Shown piece by piece: positions 34,144 through 43,300 of a DNA stretch of 50,679 nt. Within the stretch, counting starts at the first letter, position 1. Each line of letters opens with the position of its first letter. The notes under the pieces are model-generated. The model made no database searches. It was given only the letters and a program-made list of their open reading frames with translations, and was not told the DNA's origin. This DNA is from YA12-FULL-51-18 sp041665305 (GTDB lineage: Bacteria > Elusimicrobiota > Elusimicrobia > Elusimicrobiales > UBA9959), in contig JBAYJD010000018.1 of NCBI GenBank assembly GCA_041665305.1, positions 1-50,679 of the forward strand, given 5' to 3'. Position numbers and translations under genes: made by a program.

Positions 34144-35189
34144 GCATACAGCTTCTGATAGCTCTTCCTGATCACGGGCGATTCGCGCAGGATGTTGAGG
34201 GTGATCTCGGCATGGCCTTTGGTGTAACCGTTGCCGATTATCATATCGATATCCTTGCCCACGCCTTCGGCGCCCAGCGCCGCCTTGGTGAACGAGGTGG
34301 CCATGCTGAAAAAATAGACCGTGCCTTTGTCCTTGCACATAAGGATGGAGGCCATCTCCGTGTTCTGGACATTAACGCAGTTGATGACGATGTCCGCCAT
34401 GTCGCCGCCTGTGGCGGCGGAGAGCTTTTCGCAGCAGTCCACCGCGTCGGTCGCGTCGGCCTTGAAAGCCGCCGAGCAGAAGCCGAATTCCCCGATCTTT
34501 TTCACCGCGTCGTCGGAATGTTCTATGCCGATGACCCTGCCGGTGATGCCTGCGCGGCGTTGGGCTTCGTAGGCGCACAGCACGCCGGATTTCCCCGCCG
34601 CGCCGATTATCGCCACGGTGTGGCCCGGCTTGACCAGCCGGGCCACCTGGGCCGGGGCTCCGGCCACATCCAGGACGGCCAGCGCCAGGGTTTCCGGCAG
34701 GTCCTTGGGGAGCTTGGCGTATAGGCCGCTGGCGAACAATACGGCCTTGGCTTTCACCTCCACCTGTTCCGTGCCTTTTTTGATGCCCAGGATCTTTTCA
34801 ATTTTGAGCGGCGTAAGCGACAACGAAACCAGGCTGGCTATTTTATCGCCCACTTTCAGGTCTATCCTGCCGGCCAGTTTCGGGCCTATCGCCGCCACGC
34901 GGCCGATGAACATGCCGCCGGAGCCGGTGACCGGGTTCTGCATTTTCCCTTTTTCGCCCACGATCCTGAGGATCTCGGTCTTTATCCGCGCCTCGTCCCG
35001 GTTCGCCGCCTCTTTGATCTGGGTGTAAGAAGCCGAGTCTATGTTCAGGGTCCCCACATCCACGAGTATTTCATTGTCGTAGATGTAATCCATGCAATTG
35101 TCCAGTTTCAGGGCCGGCTGGGGCAGTACGCCTTCGGGTTCCAGCACCCTGTGCGCGCCGAAAGGATTTCCGTTCTTTTTAATATTCAT
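34140..35189 (-). CDS. kdd: L-erythro-3,5-diaminohexanoate dehydrogenase
   Basis: A 349-residue NAD(P)-dependent oxidative deaminase producing 5-amino-3-oxohexanoate plus ammonia. The N-terminus (NGNPFGAHRVLEPEGVLPQP) and SASYTQI are Kdd hallmarks; the Rossmann motif is VAIIGAAGKSGVLCAYEA, followed by GRVIGIEHSDDA. ATG 35189 is taken because GGGAGC lies seven bases upstream; the frame extends 13 codons further into the repeat region. It stands between kamA and the repeat cluster. NADH made here must be reoxidised elsewhere. Confidence 0.95.
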   Translation of the reverse strand: MNIKKNGNPFGAHRVLEPEGVLPQPALKLDNCMDYIYDNEILVDVGTLNIDSASYTQIKEAANRDEARIKTEILRIVGEKGKMQNPVTGSGGMFIGRVAAIGPKLAGRIDLKVGDKIASLVSLSLTPLKIEKILGIKKGTEQVEVKAKAVLFASGLYAKLPKDLPETLALAVLDVAGAPAQVARLVKPGHTVAIIGAAGKSGVLCAYEAQRRAGITGRVIGIEHSDDAVKKIGEFGFCSAAFKADATDAVDCCEKLSAATGGDMADIVINCVNVQNTEMASILMCKDKGTVYFFSMATSFTKAALGAEGVGKDIDMIIGNGYTKGHAEITLNILRESPVIRKSYQKLYA

Positions 35190-35208
35190 GTGTTTGCTCC
35201 CTATTGTC

Positions 35209-35255
35209 GCACCCCGCACCTGTCGCACCCCGCGCGATACACACGCGCGGGGCGG
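35209..35255. repeat. 47-base direct repeat, copy 1
   Basis: It begins GCACCCCGCACCTGTCGCAC and ends in a CGCGCG / CGCGCG stem with a TATACACA-like loop. It differs from copy 2 at two positions. Confidence 0.85.
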
Positions 35256-35580
35256 ATTGCCGCCTGGCCTTTAAAGGAACACGGCCAGGTGCCTGCTCTG
35301 CTGAATTGTGTCCATTAACAGCGCAGGACTGCCGCCAAGTCCACCCCACAAGGGGGGCTCTCGGCACCCCTTCCAGGGGATTTGCCATAGGGGACACCGC
35401 ATTGCGGTTTCCCCTACCCCCCGTTTCATCGTCGCTTGCTCCCGGCGCTTCGCTAGGCGGGACCCCTTCCGAGGGATTTCCCCACAGGCGGACACCGCAT
35501 TGCGGTTTCCCCTACGCTGCGCTGAACCCCTCGAAGCGGAAATCTCCTTAGCAGAAAGGAATCTATCCTCTCTGTTTTTT

Positions 35581-35627
35581 GCACCCCGCACCTGTCGCAC
35601 CCCGCGCGAGACACATGCGCGGGGCGG
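35581..35627. repeat. 47-base direct repeat, copy 2
   Basis: Same orientation as copy 1, 372 bases away, with two substitutions. Its end forms CCCCGCGC / GCGCGGGG. It follows a short T run (CTGTTTTTT). Confidence 0.85.
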
Positions 35628-35766
35628 TTTTACACATTCATCGGCGCCGTCGTAGGGAAAACCGCTTTGCGGTGTCCACCTGTGGCTCCATCCCCCGGAA
35701 GAGGCGCCTCCAGCTCGCTTCGCGAGGGCCAGGACGGCTGAACCCCTTTCCTGCAAGGAGATTCTC

Positions 35767-36597
35767 TTAACACATGCGCCCGGCGGCCGGTATGCCTAAT
35801 AATTTTCTGACTTCGGCGGGCGTGGCCGGTTCAAGGCCCGCTTCGCTCGAAATGCGCACCGCGCGCTCCACGAATTCGGCGTTGGACTTTGCCAGGCGGC
35901 CCTTCGAATAGTAGATATTGTCCTCGAACCCGACGCGGATAAAGCCGCCGGAGGCTATCGCGCCGCAAATGCCCGGCAGGTGGGCGCGGCCTATCCCCAT
36001 GACGGTGAAATAACTTTCAGGCGGCATCTGGTCTATCATGTAGGAGAGTGTTTTGACGCTTAACGACAGCGCGCCCGGTACATTCATCACGAAACCGTAA
36101 TGGTAAGGCGGCTTTATCAGGCCTTCCTTGATAAGAATATGCGAAGCCTGCACATGAGAGACGTCAAAACATTCCAGCGTCGGCTTTACGCCGTACTTGT
36201 TCATCTCGGAGGCGAACTGGCGCATTATAGGCAGGGTGTTGATGATGTAATCATTGCCGAAGTTTACGGTTCCGCAGTCAAGCGAGGCCAGGTCGGGCTT
36301 GAGCGATACGGGGGCTATGCGCTCCTCCGGGGTCATTCCTACCGCGCCGCCGGTGGTGAATTCTATCACCACATCGCATTTTTTGCGGATCAGGTCCATG
36401 GCGGCTTTAAAAACTTTAACATCCGCCGTGGGAGAGCCGTCGTTATTGCGCGCGTGCAGGTGCACTATCGAGGCCCCGGCCAGGCAGGCCTCGTGTGCGG
36501 ATTCGGCCAGTTCTTCCGGGGTCACCGGCAGGGCGGGCGCCTGGGCTTTGGTGGTTTCCGCGCCGGTCAAAGCGCAGGTGATTATCATTTTATTCAT
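35767..36597 (-). CDS. kce: 3-keto-5-aminohexanoate cleavage enzyme
   Basis: A 276-residue zinc enzyme of the BKACE (DUF849) family. With acetyl-CoA it splits 5-amino-3-oxohexanoate into acetoacetate and 3-aminobutyryl-CoA. The metal ligands His46 and His48 lie in SIVHLHARN, and the later family motifs VMGIGRAHLPG and IRVGFEDNIYYSKG are intact. AAGGAA lies eight bases before the ATG. It comes between the CoA-transferase genes and kdd, the order expected for the pathway. Confidence 0.95.
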   Translation of the reverse strand: MNKMIITCALTGAETTKAQAPALPVTPEELAESAHEACLAGASIVHLHARNNDGSPTADVKVFKAAMDLIRKKCDVVIEFTTGGAVGMTPEERIAPVSLKPDLASLDCGTVNFGNDYIINTLPIMRQFASEMNKYGVKPTLECFDVSHVQASHILIKEGLIKPPYHYGFVMNVPGALSLSVKTLSYMIDQMPPESYFTVMGIGRAHLPGICGAIASGGFIRVGFEDNIYYSKGRLAKSNAEFVERAVRISSEAGLEPATPAEVRKLLGIPAAGRMC

Positions 36598-36661
36598 TGG
36601 CGGTTCCTTGCGGCCTGGTTAAGAATTCCGGTGTCGCGGGCCCGGCGCCCGGCTCACAGCG

Positions 36662-37321
36662 CTAGAACTTCCCAAGTTTGCCCGCCAGATGCAGGCAGGC
36701 CTCGGTGCTTTTAATTACTTCTTCAACGGTGGTGTCTTCCGCTATCTCTTCGAGTACCAGGCCTTTTTTGGTCACGCGGATAAAAGCCATATCGGTCACT
36801 ATAACATCGACTTCTCCCGCCGCCGTGAGAGGCAGCGAGCATTTCTTGAGGATCTTGGGCGCGCCGTTTTTGTTGACATGTTCCATGGCGATAATGACGG
36901 TCTTGGCTCCCACCACCAGGTCCATCGCGCCGCCCATACCAGGGACCATTTTGCCGGGTATCATATAATTGGCCAGATTTCCCTGTTCGTCTACTTCAAG
37001 CGCGCCCAGCACGGTATAATCCACATGGCCGCCGCGTATGATGGCGAAGGACATGGCCGAGTCGAAAAAACAGCCGCCCGGCACTATAGTCACGGGCTGG
37101 CCGCCGGCGTTGACCAAACGCGGATCTTCCTTGCCTTTCTCGGCCCGGGGACCGAGTCCGGTAAAGCCGTTCTCGGAATGCAGGAGTATGGTGCGGCCCT
37201 GCGGGATGTAATTGGCCACCATGGTGGGCATGCCTATGCCCAGGTTCACCAGGGCGCCGTCGGGAAATTCCTGGGCTATGCGCTTTACCAGCCGCACTCT
37301 TTTAAGTTCCTTGGGGTCCAT
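36662..37321 (-). CDS. atoA: Acetoacetate CoA-transferase, beta subunit
   Basis: A 219-residue subunit of a 3-oxoacid CoA-transferase. The catalytic Glu50 is in LLHSENGFTGLG; NLGIGMPTMVANY and the glycine loop GMGGAMDLVVGAK are family signatures. With the alpha subunit it would move CoA from an acyl-CoA donor to the acetoacetate released by Kce, giving acetoacetyl-CoA for the thiolase. Which donor is used (acetyl- or butyryl-CoA) is not visible. AAAGGAG precedes the ATG, 19 bases after the alpha gene. Confidence 0.94.
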   Translation of the reverse strand: MDPKELKRVRLVKRIAQEFPDGALVNLGIGMPTMVANYIPQGRTILLHSENGFTGLGPRAEKGKEDPRLVNAGGQPVTIVPGGCFFDSAMSFAIIRGGHVDYTVLGALEVDEQGNLANYMIPGKMVPGMGGAMDLVVGAKTVIIAMEHVNKNGAPKILKKCSLPLTAAGEVDVIVTDMAFIRVTKKGLVLEEIAEDTTVEEVIKSTEACLHLAGKLGKF

Positions 37322-37340
37322 TAAAATCTCCTTTGTGCCG

Positions 37341-38018
37341 TTACTTAAGCTGCAAATTCGTCGCCGGCAGCGTCGCCTTCACTATGGCGGAAATAAAAAC
37401 GCCGGGGATGGTCGCTTTTTCCGGGTCAAGCTCTCCGGCCTCTACTATCCTGTCGGCTTCGACGATGACGAAATCTGCGGCCATAGCCATTACCACGGCG
37501 GCGTTTTTAGTGGCCATGGGCAGGAAGCAGTTCCCGAATTTGTCGCAGACCTCCGCCTTTATAAGGGCGAACTGGGCGCCCAGGGGGAGTTCCAGAAGGT
37601 ATTCTTTGCCCTCGATGGTCAGCTTTTGTTTGCCCTTTTCAATGTCCGTGCCTATGCCTGTGGGAGTGAGCACCCCCCCCAGCCCCGCGCCCCTGGCCCG
37701 GATGCGTTCCGAGAAGGTCCCCTGCGGCACCAGGGTGACGGCCATTTCACCGCAGTTCATCTTCTGGCCTGAAACCGGGTTGGTGCCTATGTGCGTGGCA
37801 TAGAGATTCTTTACGCGGCACTGGCAGATAAGACGGCCCACTCCCACGTCGGGAAAAGCCGTGTCGCTGGTGATAAGGGTAAGGTCTTTTGAGCCCTTGT
37901 TTATGAGCGCGTCTATCAGCGTGAAAGCGTTGCCGCAGCCCATAAAACCCGACGCCATCACGGAGGAGCCGTCTTTTATGGATTCTACCGCCTGTTCGGG
38001 AGTTAATACGGGTTTCAT
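37341..38018 (-). CDS. atoD: Acetoacetate CoA-transferase, alpha subunit
   Basis: A 225-residue partner subunit with GFMGCGNAFTLIDALI near the N-terminus and GGVLTPTGIGTDIEKGKQ in the middle, both typical of AtoD-type proteins. It is the first gene of the leftward lysine series, 51 bases downstream of an extended -10 box, with AAGGA before the ATG. Its place at the head of the operon suggests that the whole block to kamE, and perhaps to the receiver gene, is one transcription unit interrupted by repeats. Confidence 0.94.
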   Translation of the reverse strand: MKPVLTPEQAVESIKDGSSVMASGFMGCGNAFTLIDALINKGSKDLTLITSDTAFPDVGVGRLICQCRVKNLYATHIGTNPVSGQKMNCGEMAVTLVPQGTFSERIRARGAGLGGVLTPTGIGTDIEKGKQKLTIEGKEYLLELPLGAQFALIKAEVCDKFGNCFLPMATKNAAVVMAMAADFVIVEADRIVEAGELDPEKATIPGVFISAIVKATLPATNLQLK

Positions 38019-38069
38019 GTGGATCCTTTTTCGCCGAAGCGTGTTTTTTTGAGAAGACGAATTTTAGAT

Positions 38070-38078
38070 ATTATAACA
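38070..38078 (-). promoter_or_regulatory. Extended -10 promoter of the lysine gene series
   Basis: On the minus strand TGT-TATAAT, a perfect extended -10, gives a leader of about 44 bases to atoD. No convincing -35 at 16-18 bases. Confidence 0.7.
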
Positions 38079-38115
38079 AAAAATCCGCCGTGGAATTTTG
38101 TAATCCCCGCTGATT

Positions 38116-38124
38116 TGTTATACT
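38116..38124 (+). promoter_or_regulatory. Extended -10 promoter of the Mrp gene
   Basis: TGT-TATACT lies 28 bases before the ATG at 38153, divergent from the lysine promoter. The leader would contain CGGGAG as the ribosome site. Confidence 0.6.
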
Positions 38125-38152
38125 TTAAGAATACTGTTCCCGGGAGATCTTC

Positions 38153-38971
38153 ATGCACAAAGTGGTCATAGACGGATCAATGTCGCGCATAAAAGAGAAC
38201 ATGGCCAAGGTTAAAAACAAGGTCATAGTCATGAGCAATAAGGGCGGCGTGGGCAAAAGCTCGGTGGCCGTGTCTTTCGCCGCGTTGCTCAGCCGTAAAG
38301 GCTTCAAAGTGGGCCTGCTTGACATCGATATCCACGGCCCGTCCATAGCCAAGATGACGGGCCTGGAGGGCGTCAGCCCGGTTTCCGACGGAAAGTCTAT
38401 CGAACCTGTCCCGGTCAGGGAAAACCTGGTCATGCTTTCAATGGGGTCTCTGATGAAAGAAGGCGGGATTCCGGTGATCTGGCGCGGCCCGATGAAACTG
38501 ACGGTCCTAAAACAGTTCCTGGCCGATGTGAACTGGGGCGACCTTGACTACCTCATCATAGACGCTCCCCCGGGCACAGGCGACGAACCTTTGTCCATTT
38601 GCCAATTGCTGCCGGGTCTTGCCGGCGGCGTGGTGGTCACCACGGGCCAGGAGGTGGCCTTGCTGGATTCGAAAAAAGCCGTTAATTTCCTTAAACAGCT
38701 GGGTGTTCGTGTGTTAGGCATAGTGGAAAATATGACCGCTTTTCCGTGCCCCCACTGCGGCAAGTCCGTAAATCTTTTCAAAGCGGGCGGCGGCGAAAGA
38801 GCGGCTGCCGCCCTCGCAGTGCCTTTCCTCGGCGGAATACCTTTCGACCCCGACATGCTGGAGGCCGGCGACAAAGGCCTGTTGTTCGTGGAAACAAAAA
38901 AGGACTCCCCCGCCGCCCGGGCTTTAATGAGCGTAGTAGAAACCGCCGTCAAAGGCCTGCAGGCGGATTGA
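38153..38971 (+). CDS. mrp: Mrp/NBP35-type Fe-S cluster carrier ATPase
   Basis: A 272-residue P-loop ATPase of the Mrp/ApbC/NBP35 group that carries Fe-S clusters to apo-proteins. The deviant Walker A is MSNKGGVGKSS, the switch region DIDIHGPSIAKM, the second motif IDAPPGTGDEPLS, and the cluster-binding CxxC is FPCPHCGK. The length is close to the short, archaeal-like form with no N-terminal DUF59 domain. It is divergent from the lysine operon, which uses several Fe-S enzymes, but a functional link is only positional. Confidence 0.93.
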   Translation: MHKVVIDGSMSRIKENMAKVKNKVIVMSNKGGVGKSSVAVSFAALLSRKGFKVGLLDIDIHGPSIAKMTGLEGVSPVSDGKSIEPVPVRENLVMLSMGSLMKEGGIPVIWRGPMKLTVLKQFLADVNWGDLDYLIIDAPPGTGDEPLSICQLLPGLAGGVVVTTGQEVALLDSKKAVNFLKQLGVRVLGIVENMTAFPCPHCGKSVNLFKAGGGERAAAALAVPFLGGIPFDPDMLEAGDKGLLFVETKKDSPAARALMSVVETAVKGLQAD

Positions 38972-38994
38972 ATTATGCGTTCCGCGGTCCGGAA

Positions 38995-39018
38995 AAAATT
39001 TTTGCCGTAAAAATTCTT
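38995..39018. repeat. A/T palindrome touching a start codon
   Basis: AAAAATTTTT-GCCGT-AAAAATTCTT, a near-perfect palindrome matching the first module of the long repeat. It runs directly into the ATG at 39019, as at 3104-3126 before the K+ channel gene. Confidence 0.6.
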
Positions 39019-39909
39019 ATGATAAATATGGATAAAACAATAGTGAAGGGATGCCTTATCCTGATCCTGGCCGGCGGAAGTCCGGTCAGGGCCTTTCAGC
39101 CGTTCAAGGTCCCCGGCGGAGGCTCCGCTCCCGCCTCCGGCGCCGCCGAAACGACTATAGATTTCTGCGCCAGGGGCAAACTGCTCATCTTCACCGGCAA
39201 CTGCGTCCTGCCTAAAAACTCCGTCTTTAAGGATTCTATCTCGCAAAAAGCCTGCGAGGATGTGAAGGCGTCGCTTATCCCCGGCCTCGGCGAGCTTTAT
39301 CCGCAGGCGAAAGTGTACGCCTACAACGGCCTTGAACCGGATGCCGTTTACGCCAAACTTATGACCCCGGCCGTGCTGGGCCTTTTTCTGATAGGAGAAG
39401 GAAATGTTAAAGGCGGGATGATCGCAGGCGAAAGCAGAAAGATCCTGTATCCGTCCAAAGACGCCTGCCTGTCGAAATTAGATGTTTTTGGCGGGTTTAT
39501 TTCCCACAGCCGATACTCTCCCGATTCCCCCGCGCCCGCCGCTTTGCGCAGGCGGATGCTTGCCCGCATGCAGCTCGTTGAGGGCGGAGCCGGGGAACCG
39601 TCGGGCTCCTGGCCGCGGCTTTGCGGGCCGGAGGTAAGCCTGGTCTACCCGACGAGAACGTTCGCCGGCAGGATGAAAGAGGATGCAAAAAAACTATTAG
39701 CCGGACTTGCGGAGAGAAAACGCGCGCAGGCCTTAAACGCCCTGGAAACCATCTGCGGGGCCTGCGACCAGTATATAAAAGCCGGTTATCCGCTGGCGAA
39801 ACTATGTCCTCCCAACTCCGATGTCTGCGTCCTCAAGCGCATAACCCCCGGTTCCGAAAAACTGGTGATGGACAACTACTGCCTGGCCCTCCACCCCGAA
39901 AATAAATAG
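39019..39909 (+). CDS. Secreted protein with conserved-looking cysteines, unknown
   Basis: A 296-residue protein I do not recognise. Residues 1-27 form a signal peptide (VKGCLILILAGGSPVRA, then FQP). The mature part has about eight Cys, including DFCARGKLL, GNCVLP, QKACED, ETICGACDQY and PPNSDVCV, compatible with disulfides in the periplasm. Pro- and Ser-rich stretches lie near residues 30-45. ATG 39019 (or 39028) is chosen because it opens the signal peptide; the frame is open far upstream inside the Mrp gene but there lacks coding sense. It has no Shine-Dalgarno sequence. Nothing follows on this strand. Confidence 0.65.
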   Translation: MINMDKTIVKGCLILILAGGSPVRAFQPFKVPGGGSAPASGAAETTIDFCARGKLLIFTGNCVLPKNSVFKDSISQKACEDVKASLIPGLGELYPQAKVYAYNGLEPDAVYAKLMTPAVLGLFLIGEGNVKGGMIAGESRKILYPSKDACLSKLDVFGGFISHSRYSPDSPAPAALRRRMLARMQLVEGGAGEPSGSWPRLCGPEVSLVYPTRTFAGRMKEDAKKLLAGLAERKRAQALNALETICGACDQYIKAGYPLAKLCPPNSDVCVLKRITPGSEKLVMDNYCLALHPENK

Positions 39910-40006
39910 TTTAAATTCAGAAGTTCAAATATATTATTAAGGTCTAAATCGTAATCATTCGCCAGACCGGAGCAATGATCTTTTGCGCTGGACCATTGCC
40001 AATCTT

Positions 40007-40360
40007 TTATTTATCAAGGGTTTCGCGGATTTTTCGGATCAGGGCTTCGCCGCTGAAGGGCTTTTGAAGGAACGGACTGTCGACGTTTAATAGCGCATCG
40101 TCCATGTAACCGGACATGAGCAGGACTTTGATCTTCGGGCGCAGGGTCGCGATGCGTTTAAATAGTTCCTGACCGCTTATTTCGGGCAGGATGATGTCCG
40201 ATAACAGCAGATCGATGGGCTCTTTGTACCGGGCGCAAATGGCGATCGCTTCATCGGGGGTCCGCGCTTCTATAACGCTGTAGCCTTCCGCGATCAGGAA
40301 CCGGCGGGAAACAATTCTGACCGCGTCCTCGTCATCCACGATTAAAATAGTTTCTTTCAT
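40007..40360 (-). CDS. Single-domain response regulator
   Basis: A 117-residue CheY-like receiver: VDDEDAVR pocket, phospho-acceptor Asp in LLLSDIILPEISG, and Lys in PFLQKPFSG. Its start overlaps the stop of the preceding hybrid kinase gene by ATGA, so it is its likely partner, taking phosphate from the kinase or its receiver. There is no output domain. It is the last gene of the six-gene set. Confidence 0.92.
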   Translation of the reverse strand: MKETILIVDDEDAVRIVSRRFLIAEGYSVIEARTPDEAIAICARYKEPIDLLLSDIILPEISGQELFKRIATLRPKIKVLLMSGYMDDALLNVDSPFLQKPFSGEALIRKIRETLDK

Positions 40361-43300
40361 GGTGTTCGCTTCCTGCTGTGGGATTCAACCGGGTTGTCGG
40401 GGAGCGCCTCGTTCAGCGCGGTGAGCAATTCGTCCATATTGAAGGGCTTGGGCAGGAACGGGATCCGCGATTCTTTAAGTTTGGCGAGGAGGGCCTGGTT
40501 GAGCAGATTTCCGGTGGTGAAGATAAAACCGGCTCCTGAATTCATTTCCAGCATCGCTTCCCTTACCGAGAATCCCTTGCTCGGCCCCATTTCGACATCG
40601 CAGATCACGACATCGTATTTTTCGCCCTGCAGTTTGGCGATGGCTTCCGGGGCCGAGGACGCGGTATAGACCAGCTGCCCCTCGGATTCCAGCATTCTCC
40701 GGATCATGCCGACAATATCGGGTTCGTCGTCCACGACGAGGATCTTCTTGCCCGGCGCCGTTTTTTTCGCGGCTTCGGTCCCGTCCACAGCCACGGTTTC
40801 CGGCATATTGACTATGGGGATCTCAAGCGTGAAGGTCGCCCCCTTGCCGGGCAGGCTGGCGCAGGTCAGGCGGGCGCCGTGTTCTTCCGCTATGCGGTGG
40901 CAGATCGCAAGGCCCAGACCCGTGCCGCGGCCTTCTTCCTTGGTGGTGAAGAACGGGTCGAAGATCCTGGTCTGCAGTTCTTCCGGGATGCCGGGCCCGT
41001 TATCGGCAACGGAGATAAAAACCGAGTTTACATGGTGGAACGCCGTGATGGTTATCTTTTTTTCTCCGACGGTGTCCGAGAGGGCGTCGCAGGCGTTCTG
41101 TATCAGGTTTACCAGGATCTGCTCTATCTGGTGGAAATCCGCCATTACGGGAGGTATATTCGCGGCGGGTTTTTGCGTGATGGAAATATTTTCCGTTTTT
41201 TTAAGCTTGTATTCCATCAGCGCTATGGCGCTCTGGATGATCTGCGCGACGCTGACCGCCTGTTTTTGCTTGCGGCTTTCCCTCACGAAGGCCAGGAGGT
41301 TCTTTACTATTTCACCGCAACGGCGGGCGCTTTCGTAGATCTCGGTTATTTCTTCCGCCGGCGCGACGACCGGGTCCGTTCCGGCCTTATGCAGCATTTC
41401 GGAATTGCCAAGTATCACGGTAAGGGGGTTATTGAGTTCATGGGCCACCCCCGCGATCAATTGGCCCACGGCGGACAGTTTCTCGGCTTGTATCAGCTGC
41501 GACTGGAGCTTGCGCTGCTCGGAGGTGTCGCGGATCACCACCGTCCATTCTTTTTCGGAATTTTTCCATCTGCCCGAGCCGGCCCAGGTCAGGTCAAGCT
41601 CCAGCTTTTTGCCGAGAGAGGTCACGCCTTCCACGCAACTGTCCGAGAAAAAACCGTTCTGGTTCACTTTCCTGATAACGGCTTCGAAAGCGAGGGGGTT
41701 GAACAGCGAGGAGACAAGCCGGCCCGTGATTTCGGCCGGGGAATAGCCGAAAAGCGTCTGCGCGCCCCTGTTCCAGACGGTGATATGCAAAGAGGCGTCC
41801 AGGCCGACTATGGCGTCGGGGGAATTATCCAGCACGGTCCGGTACCGTTCTCCCGACATCCTGACATCGGCCATAAGATTGGCGTTCTCAAGGGCCAGGG
41901 CGGTGAAATTGCCGAACAACATCAGCTTGTTCCTCTGCTCCACGGTTATCCGTTTGCCGGAATATTGATTGTCCACGCCTATGACGCCCAGGACTTTGTG
42001 TTCCGCCATGACCGGCACCAGGCAGAAGGCTTTGGTCGCCACTTCCTCTATGAAGCGCCTGTTTACGCGGGGATCGGCCGCTGGGTTTTCGATAATGACA
42101 GGTTTTTTAGAGCGCACCACTTCCGCCAGGATGTCTTCGCCGTCCAGGGGAATGGACCTTTCGCGCATCTTCTCCTCGCTGAATCCCGCTTCCTGTGTGG
42201 CGTGGACGCATTTGCCGACTATACGCGTTCTTTCCTTATTTATCAGGTAAAGCACGCCTCTGTCAAAACCTATCCCGGTCACCGAGGCGTCCAGGCAGAC
42301 CCTGCAGATGTGGTCTATATCGAGCTTTTCTATCACAGAGGCGCTCATGCTTTGCAGGACCAGGAGTTCCTTGATGCGGGATTCCAGGTCCGTGGTCTTT
42401 TCAATAAGCTGGCCCGCCATGGTATTGAACGATTCCGCCAGCATTCCGATCTCATCCCGGCTTGGTATCTCCACCTTATTAAAAAGCAGGCCCTGGGCAA
42501 GCTGTTTGGTGGCTTCGACCAGCTGTTTGATGGGCCGGGTGATACGGTGTATCGTAAAATAGATAAAAAGCGCCGCCAGCGCGCCGAAGATCACGACAAG
42601 GAAGATCGTGAAGCCGCTTATAGCTTTCAGCGGGGTCTGGAAGTCGCTCATGGGCGACGCTATCATCACCCGCAGGTTGGTCCCCGTTATGGGCAGACGG
42701 GAGATAAAATCCGAGGGAGAAATCTGAGAGGTTCCCGGCAGGTCCGTTCCAGACAAAACTGTTTTGCCGGAAAAATCCGTGATATAGGTTTTGCCGTTGA
42801 CTCCGACCCGCAGGCGGTTTAAGGTGTCCTGCAGGGATTTAAGGCTCGCTTCCAGGACTATCATTCCACGGAAAGATTTCGCGGTGTCGAAAACAGGCTT
42901 GGCATAGGTTATTTCCGGCCCATACAGCGGATCGATGGTGATCGGAAATTGCAAGATTTTCGGTTTTTTAAGAGCGGCGACCGCGTTAAAAATTTCATCG
43001 GATCTGAACTCGTAGCCGGCAGTCACGATCCTGGAGTTTTCGACGCCGCACACCGCATGGCGTTTCGGGTCGACGAAAGTCACGCGCAGGTAAACCCCCG
43101 CCCGTTCCGTGAATTTAAGGAAATAGCGGCTGAGCTCCAGGCGATATTGTTCAGCTTCTTCCTTAAGGCCGTAGTCGGCGTTGTTATAATAATCCGCCAG
43201 AAGAGAGGTTTCCGAAAGCGTATCAAGATCGTTCTCCCTCTGCTTGAAAAAACCGGAAACGTTCGCCGCGGCCCCCTGGCTGAAAATCTGGATCTCTTTT

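Larger units (their letters stand above)
35190..35766. repeat. Repeat cluster inside the lysine gene series
   Basis: This 577-base gap contains no credible gene. It holds two 47-base direct copies (35209-35255 and 35581-35627; 45 of 47 identical), each ending in a hairpin such as CCCCGCGC / GCGCGGGG. A second unit of 26 bases around GGACACCGCATTGCGG occurs at 35392-35417 and 35490-35515 as identical copies, and at 35652-35677 inverted with changes. Similar sequence extends about 20 bases further on one side of each. CCTGGCC / GGCCAGG (about 35264-35292) forms another stem. The layout resembles a REP/BIME-type cluster. No promoter was recognised in it. Confidence 0.75.

Noticed and set aside
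34105..34338. N-terminal extension of kamA by 78 codons
   Set aside because: The open frame continues upstream through kdd and the degenerate repeat, but KamA proteins begin close to the ATG at 34104, which has a ribosome site at the right distance.
35392..35515. CRISPR-like direct repeats
   Set aside because: Only two identical 26-base units are present in direct orientation, the flanking sequence is itself repeated rather than unique, a third copy is inverted, and no cas gene is in the window.
38746..39018. Upstream extension of the secreted protein gene at 39019
   Set aside because: The frame is open inside the Mrp gene but overlaps it in another phase, would hide the signal peptide internally, and crosses the A/T palindrome.
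40879..42822. A 647-codon rightward open frame opposite the hybrid kinase
   Set aside because: It is exactly antisense to a gene with intact kinase motifs, is rich in His, Arg and Gly as expected of a mirrored GC-rich frame, and shows no domain. The same holds for the long frames opposite acetate kinase (1576-2913), the exporter (18350-20002), the thiolase (25281-26576), kamD (28850-30118) and the MutS-like gene (29961-31796).
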